Of a stretch of DNA of 61,389 nucleotides, positions 41,480-51,700 are shown one piece after another (position 1 is the first letter of the stretch; every line of letters begins with the position of its first letter). The position numbers and the translations under genes are program-made. This DNA comes from an uncultured Alphaproteobacteria bacterium (GTDB taxonomy: Bacteria; Pseudomonadota; Alphaproteobacteria; RF32; CAG-239), in the NCBI GenBank assembly GCA_944392255.1, contig CALXVY010000008.1, positions 1 through 61,389 on the forward strand, written 5' to 3'. The notes under the pieces are model-generated. The model did no database searches. It had not been told where the DNA came from and saw only the letters and a program-made list of their open reading frames with translations.

Positions 41480-44400
41480 ATGAAGCGACAACACTATACA
41501 ACATCGTTGATTTATATATTAGGGATGTTTGTTTATGTATCTGCCTTGCATACGGCGGATGCGGCTGAAACATATTCTCCTTTTTATAATGAACAGACAA
41601 AGACAGTATCAACTAACAAAACCAGTGTATACAATAGTGAACCTGGCGAAAGTATTTTAAATATCGAAACAGTTGTAACCACAGATGAAACGCATCCTTT
41701 TTCCGGATCTGAAGAACAGATGAATGAATTGGAAAAATTGGAGCCGATAAATGATAATCTGAAAGCGGCAGTAGATGCCCATAATGCAATAAACAGATTA
41801 AGAAGCTATAAAAATATTCAAAAACAATATAACAATACGGTTAAGCTTCATGATAAATCTGTTGAGTTATTGAAACAATCTGAGCAGTGTACAATTAATT
41901 TTATGGGTAGATATTTTAAAAATCCAATTAAAGTTTGGTCAGGAAAAAACATGAGCTCTATACCGCAAAATCATGATTTAAGAGAAGGTTTGTCTGCTTG
42001 GGCTATTGCAATGTTTGAAACGGCAAAATCGGCAGAAGTTTCTCCGATAGATATTAGTGATGTTGTAAGTGTAGATACACAAACCAAAGAGACCACAGAT
42101 AGCTCAGGTAATGTGATTGATATTTCTTCCTCAACCAACAGTACAACCAGTACAATTGGTGTTGATGTAAATGAAAAAAATACCACAACCAATTTGGAAG
42201 ATTTACATAAGGATAGTGAAAGTCAGATAGATACATTGGAAAAAGAAACCGACGGCACATATTTTAAAGAACCAAGCCGCCAAGAAGAATTGGAAGCCTC
42301 AGACAGAAAAACAGATTTAATCAGTAAAGATGTTGGTGCAGAAGTTGCCTTATGGATGGCAAATTATTTATCTGGTTATGATAATACATCTAAGACGAGC
42401 CCGGATTGGAATTCCGGAGATTTAGGTGGTGTAAAAAAACGTTTTCCGGTTTGGACGGATCAAAAGACTTTTTATGGTCAGTATTTGTTAAGAAAATACA
42501 ATAATATAAAAGAATATATCAAAAATTATGAGATTCCGAGCAATACAAGAAAACTCGTAGCCGATAAAATTTATGAACGCCAAAAAGAATATCAAAATGC
42601 CGCAGAAACACAAATAACCCAAGCGGCAATAAATGCACGTTTGCAAGCTCGCAATATTTATGAAGAAAATAAAACTCAGGCATATCAACAATATGAAAAA
42701 GATAAAGCGGCAATACAAAACGAGCAAGCGACCTCAATAGAAAACTTAAATAATGAAAAGAACAAAAAAATTGCAGAGTATGAGAGCAAAATTACCGACG
42801 CTAATCAAAAAAGAGATCAATATATGACGCAAATCAGCGACATAAATGAGCAAAATAGTAATTTGTCGCGAGAAATTACGTCAATGCAGCAAGAAATAAA
42901 CGGCTATGCAGAGATGCTTACAAATGCCAATTTGACAGAAGAACAAAAATCAGAATATATGCAAATTAAAGCAGATATTGAACAAGAAATTGCATCAATA
43001 CAATCAAAAATCAATCAGCAACTTTCTAAAAAAGAAGAATTGCAAGTTTTATATGATGAACAAAGCGATGCAATTGAAAAAATTAAACAAGAACAAACAA
43101 AATATGAGGGTGAAATACAAGCCAAAATTGGCGAAATCAATAACGAAAGCGCTATAAAACAACAAGAGATTTTGACGACTTATAATAAAAAAATACAAGA
43201 AGAAGATAAGAAGTTAGCAGATAAAAATAGTAAAATTGATGCAGCTGAAATAGCCGCCAAAGCAGCTATCGGGAGCAAATCCATGATAACTGCGGAAAAA
43301 ATAATTAATCAGGCAGACATTACAATAGAAGATGCCAGAGACATTGCTTATAATAATGTGGAAAAGGTTGTAGCTGCATTTCAAGCCTTGGGAGATGAAT
43401 TATACAGAGGTAATGCGCAAGATATAATTACGAGTTACCATCAAGCTTTGATTGATAGTTTAAAAGGTAAAGAAGCACAAGTAGGCGGTCTGAAATTAGA
43501 AGCAGCATCAGCCAAAGTCCATGATTTAACAAACTTTAATGCGGATATTGTTATAAGTGCCGATATGGATAAACAGATGCGCGAATTATATTTGGATAAT
43601 TATCGACAAGCCGTAAAAAATACAAATATTTTATTGAAGTTTTCTATTTTTGATGAAATGCTCAAAGGTGTCAATACAGGGGTAGATAGCCAATATTTTG
43701 TGGGATCTGAACCCAAGAAAGAAGATTTTACAACACCTAAAGCTCTACCGGATTATAATTTACCGCCACTAAGAGAATATGTACGTTTAGACTATATAGA
43801 TTTGCAAAGTATCGGCAAAGATAATCCTAAAATGGAAGTCGGCGAATATAAAGAAATTATGCCGGGAACAAGTATGGCCAAGAAAATTTGGGTAAAAACC
43901 GAAGATATGCCGATTTCAATAGTGGATAAAGAAAAGTTTTTATCATATGGTGGTCGCATACCGGAAATATGGAAACTTATGTTGAAGGATAAGGCTTTTG
44001 TAGATAGTGATTTTTATTTAACCCCGTCTATGGATCCCAATCCGCAAGAAGAAGTTCCGCCAGAGTATAACCCATTGCAATTAGGGGCAGAGATGTCTCC
44101 GTTGTACAGAGGCGGAATTTATCCCTGTGTAATCAAAAATATTCAATCTGAGAAGGGTATATGCAATATCTCAGGTATAGAAAATGGAACGGGAATAGTT
44201 GATGTGGTTATTACCGATAAGGGCGGAACCAATGCTAATGAATATTTTATGGGGTTAAATTTTGTAGATGGAGAAAGGCTTGCTGAACTTAAAAAACAAG
44301 ATTTGCCGGAATGCCAAGAAATTAAGGCAGAGTGTAAAAGGAGTATGAGTATAAGTACCGGTTTTGGAACCAAAGCCTATATTACTCCAATCAGAAAAAA

Positions 44401-45157
44401 AACAGGAGCAACAATAAAATCCAAAAATTTTGTTACCGAAGGAGATGCCAGCGAATTAGGTAGTATTTTGAATGTGTACAGCGGAAGAATGATTTCTGAT
44501 GGGACAATTGTTGAAAATGCTTTAGGATATAGTCCTTATATGCAATCTGTTGTAAATTACGGCATAAGAATGGAAGAAAGAGGTCAACAAGAAGATGCCC
44601 CGGAATTAAACGAGGAAGAACAATTAAATGATGATATTTATGTTCGCGCTCAATATAACAATAACCAAGTGGGTGATTTCTTAGACCATGTGGAAATAGA
44701 ACAAAAATATCAACAGGCGCTGGATGAAGCAGCAGAAGAAGTTAAAGAAGCCAAAGAAGAATTATACAACAGTTTAAGAGAATTTGGCTTTGAACCAAGT
44801 GCTGATTTTGATATATCAAAAGAAGAAGATTATGAGTTGGCTGTAACACAATTAAAAACAGCAAAAAATAACTATATGTCTCAAGCCAAAGCTAAAATAG
44901 AAAGCATAGAACCTGGAGATTCAGATGTTTTGGCCGAAAGTCAAGCATCATACCGCAGGATCTATCAAGGTTTGATGTTGGATAGTGAATGTGTTGTTTC
45001 AATGACTATGGACGTAGATAATATATCCGATTTTTCCGAGCAGATAAAAACAGCAACAACCAATACGACAGTAGATGAAACATATGAAAAAAATGGTGAT
45101 GAAAATTTTGAAGACACGTTAAGAGCCATGCAACCGGCATATTGCGCTATATATTAA
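41480..45157 (+). CDS. Very large secreted coiled-coil protein, unknown
   Basis: 1225 aa. AGGAGA precedes the ATG. The signal peptide ends at TADAAE. A helical region (80-380) includes an ENWYLS-like VALWMANYLSGYDN. A long coiled coil (about 380-600) is rich in Gln, Glu, Lys and Asn. After residue 750 a more globular part follows, with LPDYNLPPLREYVRLDYIDLQ, a Cys pair at YPCVIKNIQSEKGIC and another near CQEIKAEC. There are no membrane helices after the signal, so it is not VirB6. It stands directly before VirB8. A periplasmic scaffold or surface fibre is possible, but neither is proven. Confidence 0.7.
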   Translation: MKRQHYTTSLIYILGMFVYVSALHTADAAETYSPFYNEQTKTVSTNKTSVYNSEPGESILNIETVVTTDETHPFSGSEEQMNELEKLEPINDNLKAAVDAHNAINRLRSYKNIQKQYNNTVKLHDKSVELLKQSEQCTINFMGRYFKNPIKVWSGKNMSSIPQNHDLREGLSAWAIAMFETAKSAEVSPIDISDVVSVDTQTKETTDSSGNVIDISSSTNSTTSTIGVDVNEKNTTTNLEDLHKDSESQIDTLEKETDGTYFKEPSRQEELEASDRKTDLISKDVGAEVALWMANYLSGYDNTSKTSPDWNSGDLGGVKKRFPVWTDQKTFYGQYLLRKYNNIKEYIKNYEIPSNTRKLVADKIYERQKEYQNAAETQITQAAINARLQARNIYEENKTQAYQQYEKDKAAIQNEQATSIENLNNEKNKKIAEYESKITDANQKRDQYMTQISDINEQNSNLSREITSMQQEINGYAEMLTNANLTEEQKSEYMQIKADIEQEIASIQSKINQQLSKKEELQVLYDEQSDAIEKIKQEQTKYEGEIQAKIGEINNESAIKQQEILTTYNKKIQEEDKKLADKNSKIDAAEIAAKAAIGSKSMITAEKIINQADITIEDARDIAYNNVEKVVAAFQALGDELYRGNAQDIITSYHQALIDSLKGKEAQVGGLKLEAASAKVHDLTNFNADIVISADMDKQMRELYLDNYRQAVKNTNILLKFSIFDEMLKGVNTGVDSQYFVGSEPKKEDFTTPKALPDYNLPPLREYVRLDYIDLQSIGKDNPKMEVGEYKEIMPGTSMAKKIWVKTEDMPISIVDKEKFLSYGGRIPEIWKLMLKDKAFVDSDFYLTPSMDPNPQEEVPPEYNPLQLGAEMSPLYRGGIYPCVIKNIQSEKGICNISGIENGTGIVDVVITDKGGTNANEYFMGLNFVDGERLAELKKQDLPECQEIKAECKRSMSISTGFGTKAYITPIRKKTGATIKSKNFVTEGDASELGSILNVYSGRMISDGTIVENALGYSPYMQSVVNYGIRMEERGQQEDAPELNEEEQLNDDIYVRAQYNNNQVGDFLDHVEIEQKYQQALDEAAEEVKEAKEELYNSLREFGFEPSADFDISKEEDYELAVTQLKTAKNNYMSQAKAKIESIEPGDSDVLAESQASYRRIYQGLMLDSECVVSMTMDVDNISDFSEQIKTATTNTTVDETYEKNGDENFEDTLRAMQPAYCAIY

Positions 45158-45173
45158 AGAGTAGAGAAAATAA

Positions 45174-45932
45174 ATGATGGAACAAAATTCTCTGGAACAA
45201 GGAACAAAAATCTTATCCATAACTGATAAGAATAAACAAGAGCATACAAATTTCATTCGTCAAGATGAAAAAGAAAGCTCATCGGTAAAGCTGGTTTATT
45301 ATATGTGGCTATCGCGTTTCTTTATATTTTTTGCCACAGTATCGTTAATGGTATTTTTGAGTTCTAGCTTGGCATTGTTTCATTTGGCTCCATTAGTGGA
45401 AGTTGAGCCGTTTTTAATTATACGTCAAGACAATTCGGATAATTTAGTTCGTTCAGAGCCTATTTCACAAGATATGGCCTCAAAAGATTTATTATTGAAA
45501 ACATTTATAAAACAATATGTTATTCTTAGAAATACAGTGGTCAGCGATGAAATTGAAATGAATAGCCGTTGGATGCCGGGTGGCATGATGCATTTTTTGT
45601 CAGCATGGCCGGTTTATGTTCAGTTTTGGAACAGTAAAGCGGAAATGGTAGAAAAAAAAGATTTTTACTCCTATGTAAGAGAAGTTGAAATTATATCAAT
45701 AGCAAGACAAGGAGGTAAACGCAGTGAAGTTTGGAAAGTCGATTTTAAAACATATGATTTATCTCCCGGTAATGTAAATACAGGAGGAGCATTCATTATG
45801 AAAGAACGCTATTGGACAGCTTCAGTTACAGCCAGATTTTATCCAGAACGTGTATTTATGGGACGTCGATTGATTAATCCGATAGGTTTTACGGTAACAA
45901 GATATTCTCAGTCTGAAGTAGAAATTTTCTAA
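45174..45932 (+). CDS. virB8: VirB8-like protein, copy 1
   Basis: 252 aa. A cytoplasmic N-terminus of 40 residues precedes a membrane helix (about 45-68). The periplasmic NTF2-like domain starts LAPLVEVEPFLII and contains KQYVILRNTVV and RYWTASVTARFY. It ends with the family signature NPIGFTVTRYSQSE. VirB8 nucleates the inner-membrane complex. A second, diverged copy lies 340 bp downstream. Confidence 0.88.
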   Translation: MMEQNSLEQGTKILSITDKNKQEHTNFIRQDEKESSSVKLVYYMWLSRFFIFFATVSLMVFLSSSLALFHLAPLVEVEPFLIIRQDNSDNLVRSEPISQDMASKDLLLKTFIKQYVILRNTVVSDEIEMNSRWMPGGMMHFLSAWPVYVQFWNSKAEMVEKKDFYSYVREVEIISIARQGGKRSEVWKVDFKTYDLSPGNVNTGGAFIMKERYWTASVTARFYPERVFMGRRLINPIGFTVTRYSQSEVEIF

Positions 45933-46063
45933 AAGTCAGAAAAAAAGATATTTATTTTGTTGATAAGTTGGGGATTTTATCTGCTAGATATTAGACATTT
46001 ATGTTAAAAGAGTTTAATTATTTAAAATAACATAAAGAATATTTAAATCAGAGAAAGGCCTTA

Positions 46064-46255
46064 ATGATGAAAATTTCTTGTAAAATCGTAGCCTTAGCCA
46101 TGATATTTCTGCTGTCAGGGTGTTTTGGCTCGTATTATGAGCCAGAACCGGTAGGTGTTGGTAAAGGTGTAAATGAACTAAAATTATCTCCTTGTGCGTG
46201 CATGCATATAGATCTTCCGAAAAATCTTCCGGATTGGTATATAGAAACAATTTAG
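46064..46255 (+). CDS. virB7: VirB7-like small lipoprotein
   Basis: 63 aa. AAAGG precedes the ATG. The lipobox LLSGC lies at about residues 16-20. The mature part is 44 aa with a CAC motif near the middle, which could bond with VirB9. Its size and position between two virB8 genes and just before virB9 support VirB7. The sequence itself is too short to prove the family. A 130-bp AT-rich gap without a gene lies upstream. Confidence 0.65.
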   Translation: MMKISCKIVALAMIFLLSGCFGSYYEPEPVGVGKGVNELKLSPCACMHIDLPKNLPDWYIETI

Positions 46256-46272
46256 TTTAAGAAAGAAGATCA

Positions 46273-47010
46273 ATGGTGGAAAGCCTCCAAAGAAATAATG
46301 TTGAGCAAAGATTAATCGGAAACGGAAAGCAACGGGTAGGTGCGCCTCAAGCTCAACAGCCGAGAAGAGATAATGTTTTTGTTGCTAATATAGCAGAAAA
46401 AAGATATTTATGGACGGCACGAGCTTTTGCAATCGTTACAGCGGTAAGTTTGTGTTGTAATATCATCTTAATCTTGGCTATATTTCAAGTGATGCCTCTT
46501 TTTAGAGTTGAACCGTTTTTGTTGTCATTTCAAGACAAAGACGAACAAGTTTTTAATATTGTTCCTTTGCAAAATTTGGAAGATGAAAAGGCTGTGACAG
46601 AAATTTTTGTTCGTCAATATGTTTTGTTGAGAAGTTCTTTTACCTCAAATATTCCTGAAATGGAAGCAAGATGGATGCCGGGAGGTCCGATTCAGGAAAT
46701 GTCATCTTCTGCAGTATATGAAGATTTTCAAAAGAAAACGGCATTACGAGCTTTAGACATAATCAGAAGTAAGGGTTTGACACGTTCTGTGAAAATTATC
46801 TCCGTAAATGAATTGACCCAAGGCTTGTGGCAAGTGGAATATGAAACCAGAGATATGTATCCGGATTCTTCAAAACCGCAAATAAATTACTGGACGGCTT
46901 CATTGCGTATTTCCTATCGAGGCAAAACAATTAAATCCGGCGAGAGAATGAAAAATCCTGTAGGTTTTACCGTGGATAGATATTCGTTAACCTATAATAA
47001 AGTTCAATAA
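46273..47010 (+). CDS. virB8: VirB8-like protein, copy 2
   Basis: 245 aa. A basic and Gln-rich N-terminus precedes a helix (about 52-78). MPLFRVEPFLLSF opens the periplasmic domain. RQYVLLRSSFT, RWMPGGP and NYWTASLRISY follow, and it closes with NPVGFTVDRYS. It shares the plan of copy 1, including RWMPGG, but otherwise differs considerably. Both may sit in one hetero-oligomeric platform. Confidence 0.88.
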   Translation: MVESLQRNNVEQRLIGNGKQRVGAPQAQQPRRDNVFVANIAEKRYLWTARAFAIVTAVSLCCNIILILAIFQVMPLFRVEPFLLSFQDKDEQVFNIVPLQNLEDEKAVTEIFVRQYVLLRSSFTSNIPEMEARWMPGGPIQEMSSSAVYEDFQKKTALRALDIIRSKGLTRSVKIISVNELTQGLWQVEYETRDMYPDSSKPQINYWTASLRISYRGKTIKSGERMKNPVGFTVDRYSLTYNKVQ

Positions 47011-47031
47011 AAAGATAGAATGGTATAAAAT

Positions 47032-48729
47032 ATGAAACAACAAATAAAAATAATATCATTAGCAATGTTAATGTTTTTATTAAAAAATCAGGCTGTTTTC
47101 GCACAAGAAAACAGCTTGGATCAAAGCGCAGACCAAGATCAAGGACAATACCGTTCTATGGATATGAGCTATGCTGGCTTCGGCTCAATCGGAATGATGC
47201 AAAGTGCTTGGTTAGACCCTTTGCAAAACTTGGGTGAAGGGCAAACAAAACCGGCGTATTCTAAATATTATTGGTCACCAGATTTGGTTCTTCCTGTCCG
47301 CTTGAGAGAAGGAATGATAACCATGATAAACTTCCCTGATTGGGAAATGGTAGAAGATGTTTATATCGGTGATAATTCAACATTTGATGGACAAATTTCC
47401 GGCCCTAATACGGTTCTATTGTACCCTAAAAAAGGAGCGAATGTTGGTGTTGATACCAACGTAATTATTTTTGGTCGCTCCGGCAATAGATATGTTTTTT
47501 ATGTTAGAAGTGAAGGTGTGAATACGGAGCGTTTGACCAACTCAATCATAGATATAGATGTTATCGGTGGAGATGAAGACGGTGGAAGTTCAATAGGTTC
47601 TTTTGGCAGCGGTGGCAGCAGTGTATCTAATGGAGGAAAAGGTGCATCAGCTTTTGGAGGAGGAAATCCAAAATCTGTAGCATCAACCTATACACGCCGC
47701 AATCAAAAAGATGATTGGTTGAAATCAATACCGGTTGATCCCGAAAAGTTTCGTTTTGATATTGAAGTATATGTTCCTAATCCTGAAGATGTGGTCATTG
47801 CGCCGGAAAGAGTTTGGCGAGATGATATTTTTACATACATAGACTTGGGAAATAAAGCAATTAACATGACGCAAAGACCTATAGTGACTTTAATTAATGA
47901 AAAAGTTGAAACACCGGTAGGTTTTCGTTCCAAAGGACCTAATAATCGCCTAATTGTAGTAGAAGCCGTGGGTGATATGGTTTTAAGAAACGGAAAAAGA
48001 ATAGTGTGTCTGAAATTGCGTAGATCTGATTCTGCTGGTCTTGAATATGGCGTATATGCAGATGATGCTCAACCGGGTTGGGATGTTCCACCTCCGCTCA
48101 AAAATGGAGATTTGGCAACCGCATTTGATCCAAAATCGAGCGCAAACAATGCTTCTGCGAGTATGAATAATATGTATGCAAAGTCGCAAGAGGGACAATA
48201 TATATACCCACAATATGGAACTATGCAAAATGGCATGATGGTTGGAAATATGACTCCAGATTCGTTTATGGGGAATAATATGAATGGTAATATGTACGGA
48301 AATGTAATGTATGGCAATAATATGAATATGCCGCAACATCAAGGTGCAGTTACCGGAGCGTATGATTATTCCAAAATGCAAAAGTTACCAAATCAAACCA
48401 TAGCAAATCAAAACAATGGAAATAGTAAATATTTGCAACAATTCAGCTATGGAAGCGGTTTTGACAGCAACACAAATATATCAATTGAACTGGGAACAGA
48501 TGCTGATGTTGGTAAATTGGAAACCTTATGGAATACATTAAGCCAAAAATATAAGTCAGATTTATCTGGATATGAACCTTTTTATTCAGTAGATACACCG
48601 GCAGACGGGCAAGGAAAAGAACTCTTTCACTTGCGAGTAGGCCCAGTAAAAAGTTTAGAAGAAGGTGATGCTGTTTGTTCTAAACTTGGACGTAATGGAA
48701 TATTTTGCAGCGTAGTCAGAACTCAATGA
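47032..48729 (+). CDS. virB9: VirB9-like protein with C-terminal SPOR domain
   Basis: 565 aa. The signal peptide ends at VFAQE. The N-terminal VirB9 domain (about 80-185) has NVIIFGRSGNRYVFYVRSEG. A Gly/Ser-rich linker follows. The C-terminal VirB9 domain (about 235-330) has PERVWRDDIFTYIDLG, then VETPVGFRSKGPNNRLIVVE. A Met/Asn/Gly-rich linker (355-470) leads to a SPOR-like domain (about 480-565: FHLRVGPVKSLEEGDAVCSKL). SPOR domains bind glycan strands stripped of peptides. VirB9 is an outer-membrane core component; the SPOR extension is not part of standard VirB9. Confidence 0.82.
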   Translation: MKQQIKIISLAMLMFLLKNQAVFAQENSLDQSADQDQGQYRSMDMSYAGFGSIGMMQSAWLDPLQNLGEGQTKPAYSKYYWSPDLVLPVRLREGMITMINFPDWEMVEDVYIGDNSTFDGQISGPNTVLLYPKKGANVGVDTNVIIFGRSGNRYVFYVRSEGVNTERLTNSIIDIDVIGGDEDGGSSIGSFGSGGSSVSNGGKGASAFGGGNPKSVASTYTRRNQKDDWLKSIPVDPEKFRFDIEVYVPNPEDVVIAPERVWRDDIFTYIDLGNKAINMTQRPIVTLINEKVETPVGFRSKGPNNRLIVVEAVGDMVLRNGKRIVCLKLRRSDSAGLEYGVYADDAQPGWDVPPPLKNGDLATAFDPKSSANNASASMNNMYAKSQEGQYIYPQYGTMQNGMMVGNMTPDSFMGNNMNGNMYGNVMYGNNMNMPQHQGAVTGAYDYSKMQKLPNQTIANQNNGNSKYLQQFSYGSGFDSNTNISIELGTDADVGKLETLWNTLSQKYKSDLSGYEPFYSVDTPADGQGKELFHLRVGPVKSLEEGDAVCSKLGRNGIFCSVVRTQ

Positions 48730-51700
48730 TGAAAAATGAAAAAGAACCACAAGCGCCGTTAACACATTCGGAAAGCTATGTTAAAAAAACCAACCGAATA
48801 ATATTGATTGTTGGTATATCTTCGCTTGTCATTTTTTTGCTTGGGGTTATGCTGCTCATAACAGAAGATAATAACAATTATGAATATGAAGAACCTTCAT
48901 TTACCGATAATGATGATGTAATCAATATCGGAACAGAAAGTCCTTTGTTAGATAATAGTATTGAGTTTCAAACCATAGAAGATATTGGCATTCCAATAAC
49001 GACAACACCTAATCCGATACCTTTGGGAGAAGTTGTTTTAGGAACAGATGCCAAAAACGTCTTGACCATAGGCACAAATGGGAAGGCTTCCATAAAAATA
49101 TTATCAGTATTATTGGCTGATCCTCCGGCAGATGGATTTAATTTTGACGATAAGTGTAGTGGCAAAACCTTATCCGGCAAGGAAACATGCCATATTACCA
49201 TGACATGGGTGCCGGTAGTTGCCGGAAATGTGCAAAATAATTTTATTGTATCTTGGCATGAAACTAATGTTTCTTCGCAAAACGCAAAATCGGAAAAAGT
49301 TCCGGTTATAGGTAGTGCCGTAACTAAAGAAGAATGCACAAGTTGCGAACTTCCGATAGCCACAGAAACAAACAATAAAGATTTTGTAAAACAAGCAATC
49401 GGAACCGATGGTCAAATAATCGGAACTATTGATAAAGATGGTCTGGTTAAAGATGCTTCTCAAAAAGTAATCGGAAGAACAAATAATAATGGCTTAATTA
49501 TTGGAGATAACGGCAATATTATCGGCATTGCCGATAATCAAAGAGTGGTCTTGGATGAAAATGGCAACGTTATCGGTTATGTTAATGCCGATGGAACAGT
49601 GGTTGATAAAAACGGTAATGTTGTCGGCAGAGTTTTGCCTGATGGAACAGTCGTTGATAAAGATGGTAATGTTGTTGGTAGAGCCGTTGAAACAGGATAT
49701 GTTTATGATGAAAATGGCAACATCATAGGCAAAGTCATGCCCGATGGTAGTGTGGTAGATAAAAATGGCAATATTATCGGAAGGGTCAACGGAAAAGGCG
49801 AGGTTGTAGATTTAAAAGGTAATGTTTTAGGAACAGTTTCTAAACAAGGCCGTGTTGCTGTTGATAAGAATGGTAATAAGTTGGGTGTTGTTATGCCCAA
49901 TGGTTCAGTAGTAGACAGTTCAGGAAAAACAGTTGGTTATCTGGATGAAAATGACAATGTTGTCAAAGATAAAATCATTGGCGTTAGCGGAAATCGCGGC
50001 CGATTGGCAATAGGTCCGGATGGAAAAGTTTTAGGCTACATCAATGATAAAAACCAAGTCATAGATGAAAATGGTAATGTAATCGGTTGGGTTGATGAAA
50101 ACGGCAATGTTTATAATAATAATGCAGAGCTAATCGGAAAAGTAGATAGCTCCAAGAATTTGGCTTTAGATACCACGGGCAAAGTCATTGGTTATGTCGA
50201 TAATGCTGGAAAAGTAAAAGATTTTGGTGGAAATGAACTTGGCTCGTTGAATAAAAACGGAAAAATAGTTGCTAATACACCGGAAATATTAGGCGCTTTA
50301 GTTGAAACAAGAATGTTGCCCATAACCCCCAAAGGAACACTTTTAGGAAAAGTGAGCAATGATGGTAGTATATATAATAGCCAACAAGAGATAATCGGAA
50401 GAGTTTTATCTAATGGTTTGGTCAAAGATGTATCAGGCTCGGAAGTAATTGCCAGAATGCTAAGAGGTGGTATTGTTATTGGTTTTGGTTGCAAACAAAT
50501 TGGCGTTTTGGATTCTGATGGTAAAATCAAGAAAAATAATGAAGAAATAAAAGCCAGAATAAACTTTGATGGTACCGTGACGGATATTTCAGGAAGATAT
50601 TTGGGTGAGGTTGTCCCCACAGGTAAAGTTTATAACAATCAATGTGCATATATAGGCGATGCAAGGGTAGACGGCTTGGTCTATGACCGAGACGGAAAAT
50701 ATGCAGGATGCTTGAATCCCGATGGTACGGTTTTAGATGAAAAAGGCAATATCATCGGCCGAGTTGGTTATAAAGGTATGGTTGTTGACTATAATAATAA
50801 ATATTTAGGAATGGTCGGCAATAATAATCTTGTATATAACGTTCAAAAAGAAGCAGTTGGCTGTGTTAATATGGACGGAGAAGTTCTAAATAAAAAAGGA
50901 GGCTATGCCGGACGAGTTATAGAACCCAAATATGCTTTTGATTTAGATGGCAATTTTTTGGATAAAGTAGATGATTCCGGTTTAATTATTCGCCCAGAAG
51001 GAGAAGCAAGACTGTCGTTTAACAATCTTATTTTAGATAATCAAAATAATATTGTAGGGTTTGCAATTGATGAAAAGTCATCTGTTCTTGATGTAAACGG
51101 AAATTTGATAGGATATCCGTTTTTAGATGGTAAAGTATACAGCACCAGAGGCGTTAATGTTGGAAAATTGAAAAGCATTAATGGTTTTTATGGTAAGAAA
51201 TTCGGTAAGATTGTATTTCAGGGAAATGTTGTTGATTTTGAAGGAAAAATGCTAGGCATGTCTTTGCCGGACGGAAAAGTTGTCAATAAATTTGGTGAAA
51301 TATTGGGTCACATTGATGCCAAAGGGATGTTCTTTAATTCTAAAGGAGAATATCAAGGGGCAATACTACAAAAAGGAGCCGCAATCGGATATGATGGATC
51401 TTATCTTGGCTATGTGATGAATAACGGTCGTGTACTTGATTTTGAAGGTAAAGATAGCGGACGGATGACATCTGATGGAAAGGTGGTTAATGCCAAAGGT
51501 GACGTTATTGGAGAAATTGTGCCTGAAGATATTGTTATTGATACTTGGGGATATTATCGAGGCATAGTAAACGGAATGGGCGATATCTTAGACAAGAAAA
51601 ATGAGGTCATAGGTATCATATTGCCGGGAGGTTCTTCCGATGGAGAGTATAGTATATTAAGAAAAGGTGCAGTTATAGATTTTTCAGGAGAAATAAGCGG

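Noticed and set aside
41480..45157. The 1225-aa protein as an extended VirB6
   Set aside because: It has a signal peptide but no group of membrane helices, which VirB6 requires.
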